A program made the translations under genes and the position numbers. A stretch of DNA of 64,000 nt, taken from Pullulanibacillus pueri (lineage in GTDB: Bacteria > Bacillota > Bacilli > Bacillales > Sporolactobacillaceae). The notes under the pieces were generated by a model. That model searched no databases, was not told the DNA's origin, and saw nothing but the letters and a program-made list of their open reading frames with translations. Shown here one piece after another: positions 10,801 to 19,127 of the stretch. The stretch spans positions 340,134 to 404,133 of the forward strand of contig NZ_BMFV01000001.1 in assembly GCF_014639255.1 (NCBI RefSeq), written 5' to 3'. Numbering within the stretch: the first letter of the stretch is position 1; each line of letters opens with the position of its first letter.

Positions 10801-11054
10801 GGTAAAATCGCCGGTCAAAAGCCAACATTACTTGAAGTGATTCGAAAAGGTGAAGCCCAATTTATCGTCAATACATTGACCAAAGAGAAGCGCCCTGCGA
10901 GAGATGGTTTTAGAATCCGTCGGGAATCTGTCGAAAATGGTGTGGTTTGTTTAACATCACTTGATACAGCTGAAGCACTACTCACTGTGCTTGAATCTTT
11001 AGCCTTTAAAACAGCGAGTATGCCGGCGATGCGTAAGCCAGAAGTGGTGATGGC

Positions 11055-11058
<4 letters not shown>
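7849..11058 (+). CDS. carB: Carbamoyl-phosphate synthase, large subunit
   Basis: CarB makes carbamoyl phosphate from bicarbonate, ammonia and two ATP. At 1069 residues it has normal length. The two homologous halves each start with a GSGPIxIGQxxEFDYxxxxx motif (near residues 14 and 560). Each half has an ATP-grasp domain with the Gly-rich loop ([15 protein letters not shown] in the first, [17 protein letters not shown] in the second). The C-terminal MGS-like allosteric domain, from about residue 935, binds regulatory nucleotides. The gene overlaps carA by 8 bases and pyrK by 4 bases. The ammonia tunnel and nucleotide regulation are family knowledge, not visible here. Confidence 0.97.
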
Positions 11059-13471
<2,413 letters not shown>

Positions 13472-13485
<14 letters not shown>

Positions 13486-14122
13486 TCAAACCATAGCAAA
13501 ACAATTACTTGACATACAGGCAGTGGTTCTTAGTCCTGAACACCCTTTTACTTGGTCATCAGGGATGAAGTCCCCCATCTATTGTGATAATCGCTTAACG
13601 CTGAGTTATCCTGAGGTACGTCACGCTGTGGCTAGCGGACTCTCTGAACTTATAAAGACACATTATCCAGAAGTGGAAGTTGTTGCAGGGACTGCAACAG
13701 CAGGCATTCCCCATGCGGCTTGGGTGAGTGATATTCTCGACCTTCCTATGGCCTATGTTCGTGGCTCAGCGAAGTCACATGGAAAGAAAAAGCAAATTGA
13801 AGGAATAGTTCAACCAGGACAGAAAGTCGTCATTGTTGAAGATTTAATCTCGACAGGCGGAAGTGTGCTAACGGCGGTGGAAGCTTTGAGAGAAGAGGGC
13901 GCTGAGGTTCTTGGGACCGTTGCCATTTTTACTTATGCTTTACCTGTGGCTAGTGAAAATTTTAAAGAAATCAATACGACATTCCATACCTTAACAGATT
14001 TTCCGACCTTAATTGAGATTGCTGAAGAACGTGGGATGATTAATGAAGTCCAAAAAGGCCAGCTAAAGCTTTGGTATCAAGAGCCGACTAATGAACAATG
14101 GTTGCCCGTCGTAAAAAGGTAA
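13472..14122 (+). CDS. pyrE: Orotate phosphoribosyltransferase
   Basis: PyrE joins orotate and PRPP to make OMP. I start it at ATG 13472, eight bases after GGAG (13460-13463), rather than at the in-frame GTG 13463 that is part of that SD site; the product then has 216 residues. The PRPP-binding loop [20 protein letters not shown] and the flexible-loop Lys cluster in [10 protein letters not shown] are visible. It is the last gene of the pyr operon and is followed by a hairpin. Confidence 0.96.
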
Positions 14123-14154
14123 GGCCTTTATTTCTCCATTAAAATATAGAATGA

Positions 14155-14184
14155 TAGCCCCGACGGTTTTAGACATCGGGGCTA
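14155..14184. terminator. Terminator between pyrE and the minus-strand gene
   Basis: TAGCCCCGA pairs with TCGGGGCTA in a perfect 9-bp stem. The two genes converge, so it may work in both directions. T runs are weak on both sides. Confidence 0.6.
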
Positions 14185-14189
14185 ATGAC

Positions 14190-14474
14190 TTAGATTTTAT
14201 CTTTTATTTCTATATGGCGTGAGATGACAAGATCCATCATACATCTATAAATCTGAACGGCATAGTCTGGCTTTAATCCATAACTATTAGCCAATTCTGA
14301 TAACTTAGCAAATTTTTCAGCCTCTCGTGAGCGGTCTTGTGGATTTAAGTCATTCTTTGCTTTATATAGACCAATGTCCTCAGTGACTTTAAACCTTTCA
14401 GCAATCAGTGCGATAATTTCATGATCTAATTGATCAATCCGTTCTCTCAAAACCCCCATATCTGAAACTTTCAA
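14190..14474 (-). CDS. Chorismate mutase, AroQ type, monofunctional
   Basis: This 94-residue, all-helical protein matches the AroQ chorismate mutase pattern: LRERIDQLDHEIIALIAERF, then the Lys of LYKAKN, then QDRSREAEKF, and a C-terminal helix ending MDLVISRH. These give the usual Arg, Lys, Asp and Glu active-site residues of the fold. The enzyme rearranges chorismate to prephenate, the branch point to Phe and Tyr. It starts at TTG 14474, nine bases after AAGGAG; an ATG six codons later lacks an SD site. It is not fused to DAHP synthase or prephenate dehydratase, unlike most Bacillus or enteric forms. It lies 94 bases downstream of an aldolase gene and a Phe/Tyr-rich leader, so it is probably their co-transcribed partner. 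Its normal role is clear; its pathway here is not. Confidence 0.82.
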   Translation of the reverse strand: MKVSDMGVLRERIDQLDHEIIALIAERFKVTEDIGLYKAKNDLNPQDRSREAEKFAKLSELANSYGLKPDYAVQIYRCMMDLVISRHIEIKDKI

Positions 14475-14509
14475 GTCCCCACACTCCTTAATAGTGAATA
14501 GGTTAGTTT

Positions 14510-14553
14510 AAGGAATACCGATTTTTAGCTTTTAATATTCTACGGTATTCCTT
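14510..14553. other. Hairpin between aldolase and chorismate mutase genes
   Basis: AAGGAATACCG and CGGTATTCCTT form a perfect 11-bp stem with a 22-base A/T loop. On the minus strand (direction of the genes) only two T follow, so it is not a clear terminator for the upstream gene. It could be an RNA processing or stability element that sets the ratio of the two products. On the plus strand a T-rich stretch follows. Confidence 0.5.
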
Positions 14554-14568
14554 TTCTTTCTGTGTCAA

Positions 14569-15531
14569 TTAATCGTTTGAATCCATGGTTTCAACGGTTG
14601 TCATTTTATCGTAAAAGGCTGTAAAAGCATTTTTTTGCTCACTCTTTCTTAAGGCCATCCCGGAGCGGGGATGTTCGTTGAGTTGCCCAGTAATGGTGTA
14701 AGGAATAATGTAGCCCCATTCAATTTTGTCCCGCAATGGAATAAACAGTTTTTCTAATACATCATAGACAGGGCGCACATTGTATTGTGGATCTTTTAAA
14801 TAGCCAAGGATGAGTTCAGTAGGACAATTGCCTGCCGCTCTGCCCATGCCGTAGATAGAGGAGTCTAAAAAGGTGACACCACTTTGAGCGCTTAACAACG
14901 TATTGGAAAAGGCCATTTGCAAGTTGTTATGGGCATGAACGCCAAAGGCTTTATCAGGCGCATGGGTTTTGAACTTGTTAATAAGATACTCAAAATCCTG
15001 ATTGTAAAGACTACCGAAAGAATCAACGATGTAAGCAACATCAACGGGGCTCTGATTAATTTTTTCTAGCGCAGCAATCAAGTCGTACTCCATACTGTTA
15101 GAGACCGCCATAATATTAATGGTGGTTTCATAGCCGAGCTGATGGAAAAATTTAACGAGTTCAAGGGCTTTATCGACATCTTTCAAGTAGCACGCGACAC
15201 GAATTAAATCGAGTGGACTTTCATTAGCAGGTAAAATATCATTTTCATCTACCCGGCCAACATCGACAATGGCCGATAATTTTGTCTTTGTTTTCTCAGG
15301 GATGACTTCCTTGATAAAGGCGTCATCACAAAAACGCCAAGGGCCTACACCTTCACTTTTTACCAGCTTGGGTGAGTTCTTATAGCCGATTTCCATATAA
15401 TCCACCCCAGCAGCACTAAGAGAACTGTAGACTTGACGGACAAAATCCTCACTGAAATCCCAATTGTTGACGAGACCTCCATCACGAATGGTACAATCTA
15501 ATACTTTTACTTTCTGTTCTTGTTTTGACAC
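14569..15531 (-). CDS. HMGL/DRE-TIM family aldolase-like enzyme
   Basis: The product belongs to the HMG-CoA lyase-like (DRE-TIM) barrel family. Its N-terminus VLDCTIRDGGLVNNWDF gives the family Arg-Asp pair, HAHNNLQMAFSNT gives the two metal-binding His, and DSSIYGMGRAAGNCPTELI follows. I choose GTG 15531 as start: AAGGAG at 15541-15546 is nine bases from it but touches the upstream ATG 15540 directly. The product has 320 residues. Such proteins cleave or form C-C bonds next to a carboxyl or keto group, but the substrate cannot be read from sequence. Members are often annotated only as 'aldolase catalytic domain-containing protein'. The chorismate mutase gene follows on the same strand, and a Phe/Tyr leader peptide with terminator precedes it. 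A role in aromatic keto-acid metabolism is therefore an inference worth testing. Confidence 0.78.
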   Translation of the reverse strand: MSKQEQKVKVLDCTIRDGGLVNNWDFSEDFVRQVYSSLSAAGVDYMEIGYKNSPKLVKSEGVGPWRFCDDAFIKEVIPEKTKTKLSAIVDVGRVDENDILPANESPLDLIRVACYLKDVDKALELVKFFHQLGYETTINIMAVSNSMEYDLIAALEKINQSPVDVAYIVDSFGSLYNQDFEYLINKFKTHAPDKAFGVHAHNNLQMAFSNTLLSAQSGVTFLDSSIYGMGRAAGNCPTELILGYLKDPQYNVRPVYDVLEKLFIPLRDKIEWGYIIPYTITGQLNEHPRSGMALRKSEQKNAFTAFYDKMTTVETMDSND

Positions 15532-15641
15532 CTTATTCATCTCCTTAATATTAGAAAACTTGCTTGACGCCAATCTAGTGGCGGAAGTCGAAGTTTTTTC
15601 ACTATTTTCAACCAGCTTGCTACCCTTATTCGTCTTGCGAA

Positions 15642-15682
15642 GTAAAATAAAAACCAAGTAGGATTTTTTTTCCTACTTGGTT
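15642..15682 (-). terminator. Leader terminator of the aldolase-chorismate mutase operon
   Basis: On the minus strand AACCAAGTAGGA, a loop of seven A, and TCCTACTTGGTT form a perfect 12-bp stem, followed by TTTTATTTT. It lies about 110 bases before the aldolase start and after the small leader ORF, so it would stop transcription before the structural genes. It is an attenuator candidate. Confidence 0.82.
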
Positions 15683-15694
15683 GTATGAGAAAAT

Positions 15695-15740
15695 GCCTTC
15701 CTATACTCGATTGTTAAAATAAATAATCGGATAGCAAGGC
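15695..15740 (-). other. Leader stem-loop directly after the leader-peptide stop
   Basis: On the minus strand GCCTT-CTAT-CGATT pairs with AATCG-TATAG-AAGGC, about 14 bp with small internal loops and an A/T loop. It begins at the base after the leader peptide stop codon, so a ribosome at that stop would cover its 5' arm. Its right arm contains GAGTATAGGA, which can also pair weakly with the 3' arm of the downstream terminator. Confidence 0.6.
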
Positions 15741-15788
15741 TTAACTATAATAAAAATAAAATTTTTGGTTGTTTGTTGGAATATTCAT
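15741..15788 (-). CDS. Putative Phe/Tyr leader peptide
   Basis: This 15-codon ORF on the minus strand encodes MNIPTNNQKFYFYYS. AAGGGG lies ten bases before the ATG at 15788. Five of its last six residues are Phe or Tyr (TTT TAT TTT TAT TAT), and the stop follows one codon later. A stem-loop begins directly after the stop, and a T-tracted terminator lies about 60 bases on, in front of a chorismate mutase operon. This arrangement is that of an attenuation leader peptide such as E. coli pheL. The region is A/T-rich, and TTT/TAT codons arise easily by chance there, so the call depends on the combined context rather than on the ORF alone. Confidence 0.58.
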   Translation of the reverse strand: MNIPTNNQKFYFYYS

Positions 15789-16033
15789 GATTATCAAACC
15801 CCTTAAATTTATCTATAAAGGTACCACATCTTCGACGAAATAACAATAATATTTTTTTATAATAGCGCCTAATTTTTATTTTTATAGGCGTTTTAGTCGC
15901 CTAAAAAGGCATGTGGGATAAGCCAAAAGTCTTATCTAAGCGTTGTTTTATTTCTCCGTAAAAAAGATAGACTTTCTTTTACTGAGATGGTTATTCTGAT
16001 ACTTTTTAAAATATATGCATATAAAATTGTGGT
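15789..16033 (-). other. Region upstream of the aldolase operon leader
   Basis: It should hold the promoter of the minus-strand operon, but I see only weak matches (TTGTTA at 15841-15846 on the minus strand with a poor -10). It carries three alternating motifs, CGCCTA, TAGGCG and CGCCTA (about 15866-15903), which can form either of two small hairpins. One on the plus strand is followed by TTTTAG. No protein gene is supported. Confidence 0.4.
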
Positions 16034-16200
16034 CATCAGAACGTTGTGGATCTCCGCTCCAGAGTGCTCGATTTCCTCGGGCACGGCCTCAGCTAATTTT
16101 GGAATGGACGATTTGTGTTCCAAAATAGATCTTCGGCCGCGTGCTGTTCCCGATGGAGTCTCGCGTCTTCCGCTTCAATCCATTTGATTGCAGACGATGT
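16034..16200 (-). repeat. Degenerate intergenic repeat, copy B
   Basis: Read on the minus strand, it begins GCAATCAAATGGATTGAAGC, which matches copy D (55095-55115 on plus) and copy A. It continues with GACGCGAGACTCC and GGGAACAGCACGC, and ends AGCTGAGGCCGTGCCC...CTGGAGCGGA, matching the end of copy C (29803-29860). It is the most complete copy, about 165 bp. Similar GGAGCGGAAGGCGCGAGACTCC-type intergenic repeats are familiar from Bacillales genomes. Confidence 0.72.
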
Positions 16201-16216
16201 CTCAGTAAAAAAATTT

Positions 16217-16725
16217 TCAAAGCCTAACTAAAGACCGGGTGCTCTTGAAGTGACACCAAATCGTATGGTCTTTAAGTAGGTTTAGTGGATGACTCTCTTC
16301 CAGTCCAATAGAATTAGGATCCATATGTGCTGAGGTCATAATATCTTTTCCTAAAATAATGGCGCCGGCACTTCCTCCATTAATTATGCCCCCATTTCTA
16401 TAATAAGCTTTTAGAACCTCATCAATTCGACTCTCTTTTAAATCCTTCAGCAAGCTAATGGTATTACCACCGCCAATATAAACTGCAGAGAAAGACTGAA
16501 ATCCTCTAAAGACTTTCCTGTCAGTTCAGTCCACATGATGATGTGATGAATACCTAAACGATTTAAAAGCTGGGTTATCCATTCATAGCACTTATCATAG
16601 GGATTGTCATTTTTCATGGCAAGAGGTATGTACAGTAAAGGTTTTTCCAGACTGATTTCTCGAGCGAAATGCCGATCTAATAACTGTTCATCACTTCCGC
16701 CTCCAGAAAGGAATAACTGTTTCAT
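16217..16725 (-). pseudogene. Peptidase E (S51 family), frameshifted and truncated
   Basis: The two frames together read as an alpha-aspartyl dipeptidase of family S51. The N-terminal half MKQLFLSGGGSDEQ... lies at 16447-16725. The C-terminal half at 16217-16453 contains GGSAGAIILG, with the nucleophile Ser of the family. A one-base deletion near 16495 breaks the frame: the second frame, read before its own ATG, gives SFSAVYIGGGNTISLLKDLK, which is the missing joining segment. The last 30-50 residues, after TIWCHFK, are also lost, where the sequence runs into repeat copy B. The intact enzyme would release N-terminal Asp from dipeptides. The decay is seen in the sequence, though a sequencing error could explain the frameshift (not the C-terminal loss). 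Confidence 0.75.
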
Positions 16726-16866
16726 GTAGCGTCATCTCCTTGGAAATATCATACTAAACATTATAAAAAAGCAATAAAATAAAGAATTTTTCCTTAAATC
16801 TGAAGAGATCTTATGAAAAACATGTTAAAATTATCCTATAATGAATTTCATTAAGGAGTGCTGCAC

Positions 16867-17050
16867 ATGTTTTACCGCAAAAAGACCTATGAGATAGAAC
16901 CTAATAAATTTGAACTCTTTAATGATTTTTTTCACAATGATTTATAGGGTTTATATCCTATTCAAGTTAAAAATGGGGCTCAATTAGTTGGGCGTTGGAC
17001 AACGGAAGATCATTGAAAAATTTATTCATACATATTATCCTAAGCGTTAA
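16867..17050 (+). pseudogene. NIPSNAP-like protein remnant
   Basis: AAGGAG precedes ATG 16867. The frame reads MFYRKKTYEIEPNKFELFND, then meets TAG at 16945 and continues LYPIQVKNGAQLVGRWTTED until TGA at 17014. After a frame change, EKFIHTYYPKR runs to a stop at 17048. The order of motifs (RKTYEI, FFxxxLyP, G-LVGRWTTED) resembles small NIPSNAP-domain proteins of about 100 residues. It is therefore a decayed gene with at least one stop and one frameshift. A first short peptide of 26 codons could still be translated, but I see no reason to think it works. Confidence 0.5.
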
Positions 17051-17081
17051 AAGGTAGGACAACAATTAGGAGGGGAATGAT

Positions 17082-17900
17082 TTGAAGTTTGCTGTCAATT
17101 ATTCTAACAAAACAAAGGCCCTTTATGAAAAAGGCAAGATTAACATGGATCTCTTTAAGTGCCCAGATTATGATTTTGATCCTGAATTGATTGAAAGCGC
17201 AAGGGGGCAAGCTCCAATCTATATCCATTTTCCTCTTAATATTGGACAGGGGCGACTTCGTGAGGTGGAGTGGGATAACATTCATAGGCAAATGGAAGAA
17301 ACCCATACGCCTTATGTCAATCTGCACCTTGTTGGCTATAAACAGGACTTTCCAGATGATCAAGAGAAAGGCACACAAGAATTTAAGCAAGACTATATTG
17401 AGGCGATTTTAATGGAACTTGAAGCCCCTTTAAAAGAATTTTCCCCTACTCAAATCATTCTTGAAAATGTGGTGTGGAGGGGTCCAGAAGGGAAAATGTT
17501 GAAAACAGCCATTGAGCCTGAAGTGCTGTCGACCATTGTAAAAGAAAGTGGTTGCGGACTCTTGCTTGATCTTGCCCATGCTCAAATGACAGCGCAATAC
17601 ACAGGGGAAAGTGTCTATGATTACCTTGAACGCTTGCCTACTAAGCATTTACGTGAGCTCCATATCACGGGGATTCAAGCGGATGGTACGGGGAAATTAA
17701 GAGACAGTATGCCTATGACTGAGGAAGATTGGAGATTAGTAGGATGGGCATTGTCAAACATTCGGAAGGGGAAGTGGAAATGTCCTTGGGTCGTTTCCTT
17801 TGAATATGGTGGAGAGGGGCCATTGTTTGAATGGCGAACCGATCAACAGGTCTTAGCAAGACAAGTGCCTAAACTCTATCGTATGGTGAGAGACATATAG
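17082..17900 (+). CDS. DUF692-like TIM-barrel protein, putative metal-dependent enzyme
   Basis: A 272-residue protein starting at TTG 17082 behind AGGAGGGG. The order of motifs fits the DUF692/xylose-isomerase-like TIM barrel superfamily: NLHLVGY (near residue 86), IILENVVW (near 127), LLLDLAHAQMTAQ (near 163), YLERLPTKHLRELHITGI (near 185), a DSMPMTEEDW turn and SFEYGG (near 246). The His, Glu and Asp in these motifs are at positions that bind iron in DUF692 (MNIO) enzymes, which modify peptides oxidatively. The usual D-x-H turn reads D-S here, so the metal site may differ. No MNIO precursor peptide or partner gene is nearby, and the next gene, 12 bases on, encodes a zinc-ribbon membrane protein. 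Family placement is moderate; the reaction is unknown. Confidence 0.6.
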   Translation: MKFAVNYSNKTKALYEKGKINMDLFKCPDYDFDPELIESARGQAPIYIHFPLNIGQGRLREVEWDNIHRQMEETHTPYVNLHLVGYKQDFPDDQEKGTQEFKQDYIEAILMELEAPLKEFSPTQIILENVVWRGPEGKMLKTAIEPEVLSTIVKESGCGLLLDLAHAQMTAQYTGESVYDYLERLPTKHLRELHITGIQADGTGKLRDSMPMTEEDWRLVGWALSNIRKGKWKCPWVVSFEYGGEGPLFEWRTDQQVLARQVPKLYRMVRDI

Positions 17901-17912
17901 GAGGTGAGTCCC

Positions 17913-18212
17913 ATGCCCAAATGTCATTATTGTGGGAAGACATGGACATGGAAACAAACGTTTAAGTGCAATCTTACATTCAAAAAAAGAAAAAAATGCC
18001 CCTATTGCGGGGAGCCCAACTATATGACATTCAGAACCTTTCATCGCTTAGAAGGCTTTGCCTGTGCCTTTATCCTGATTGCGGTTATCCTAACCTTCAT
18101 GAAGCTGCCGCATTTATTGACCCTAGCGTTTGATGCAGGACTTATTATTCTATGGTTACTGATAGTGCCGTTCCAATATGAATTTACAGATAAGGAAGAA
18201 GGTCCGACGTAA
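17913..18212 (+). CDS. Small CXXC-20-CXXC zinc-ribbon membrane protein
   Basis: I start this at ATG 17913, eight bases after AGGAGG; the in-frame GTG 17904 is part of that SD site. The 99-residue product has an N-terminal zinc ribbon, CHYCGKTW, with about 20 basic and aromatic residues before CPYCGE. Two hydrophobic segments (about residues 47-65 and 70-88) follow, joined by a short loop. This matches a small Bacillales family known only by its CXXC-20-CXXC motif. It lies directly after the DUF692-like gene and probably shares its mRNA. Function is unknown. Confidence 0.7.
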   Translation: MPKCHYCGKTWTWKQTFKCNLTFKKRKKCPYCGEPNYMTFRTFHRLEGFACAFILIAVILTFMKLPHLLTLAFDAGLIILWLLIVPFQYEFTDKEEGPT

Positions 18213-18239
18213 AAATAAAGTTCTGGTTATGAGGATAAA

Positions 18240-18266
18240 AAAATGCCGACACATTATCGGCATTTT
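18240..18266. terminator. Bidirectional terminator
   Basis: AAAATGCCGA pairs perfectly with TCGGCATTTT over 10 bp with a 7-base loop, between two convergent genes. A and T runs on both sides make it usable in both directions. Confidence 0.85.
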
Positions 18267-18272
18267 AACAGA

Positions 18273-18836
18273 TTAATAATAAGGCGCCATCATTAAATAA
18301 ACAATAACTCCTGTGAGACTGACATATAACCAAATCGGTAAGGTCCAGCGCACGATTTTCTTATGCTTTTTCACTTGCATTGTCCAGCCCCAGACGAGAG
18401 AAAACAAGGCAAGAGGCACGATGATTGCAGCTAAAAAGCTGTGCGTAATTAAGATTGTGAAGTAAATCGGTCTAAGGACCCCTTGTCCGCCATAACTCGC
18501 TGTCTCCGGTGAAATATAATGAAATGTTAAATAGGAGATGAGAAATAACAGTGTCGCTGAAAAAGCAGCAAGGACAAATCCTTTATGTACTTTGATATTC
18601 TTCTTTCTAATGGCGAAGAAGGCCGCCCATAAAAAGATAAAAGTAAAGCTGTTAAAGATGGCATTAAGCCTTGGGAAAATATTAATGTCAAAGTCAACAG
18701 AGCCCTGGTAGCCTATAGGTGAGAAAAACAGTAATAGAATAATCACGACGGCAACAATCGAAAACGTCCAGATCAAGACGGCGAAGTTTTTATTGCTCGT
18801 CGGTTGGTATTGCTTATCCTCGGAATCCTTATTCAT
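18273..18836 (-). CDS. ctaM: DUF420 membrane protein, CtaM/YozB-like
   Basis: This 187-residue protein has about five membrane segments, starting with IWTFSIVAVVIILLLFF. It matches the DUF420 pattern: FPRLNAIFNSFTFIFLWAAF, a His in KVHKGFVLAAF, YLTFHY, and PIYFTILITHSFLAAIIVPL. Family members (S. aureus CtaM, B. subtilis YozB) are needed for assembly of heme-copper terminal oxidase; the conserved His residues could bind heme or metal. I start at ATG 18836, nine bases after AAGGAG; an in-frame upstream ATG lies before that SD site and is not needed. It stands alone here, away from other cta genes. Confidence 0.8.
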   Translation of the reverse strand: MNKDSEDKQYQPTSNKNFAVLIWTFSIVAVVIILLLFFSPIGYQGSVDFDINIFPRLNAIFNSFTFIFLWAAFFAIRKKNIKVHKGFVLAAFSATLLFLISYLTFHYISPETASYGGQGVLRPIYFTILITHSFLAAIIVPLALFSLVWGWTMQVKKHKKIVRWTLPIWLYVSLTGVIVYLMMAPYY

Positions 18837-19052
18837 TTTGATTAACTCCTTAAAAAGAGTGTGCGTTTTGAACACACTTTAAATTTAATCTTTGCCACTA
18901 TTATAGCTTGATCCATGATTTTTTAAAATGGCAAAGCTTTGAACATCGTCGTATAAAATAGACTTTGTTGTAAAATTGTCAGATTTTGTGAAGGGGCGGG
19001 AATCCACACCACCCTGATAATCAGAACTTATACTTTCTGATTCGTTGAGAAC

Positions 19053-19112
19053 AAAAAAATCGAACGATCAATCCAGATTACATTTTCATACCTGTGGATC
19101 GTCGTTCGATTC
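19053..19112 (-). terminator. Terminator of rqcH (minus strand)
   Basis: On the minus strand AATCGAACGACGATCC pairs with GGATTGATCGTTCGATT (small internal loop), followed by TTTTTTG. Confidence 0.85.
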
Positions 19113-19127
19113 TTTCTGGTAGGTTGA

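Noticed and set aside
15815..15835. GTGGTACC on the minus strand resembles the T-box core (GGGTGGNACCGCG)
   Set aside because: It lies upstream of the leader peptide, far from the terminator, lacks the flanking T-box bases and there is no specifier loop or stem I structure before it.
15932..16187. Overlapping 60-66 codon ORFs on both strands
   Set aside because: They run through repeat copy B and have no SD sites.
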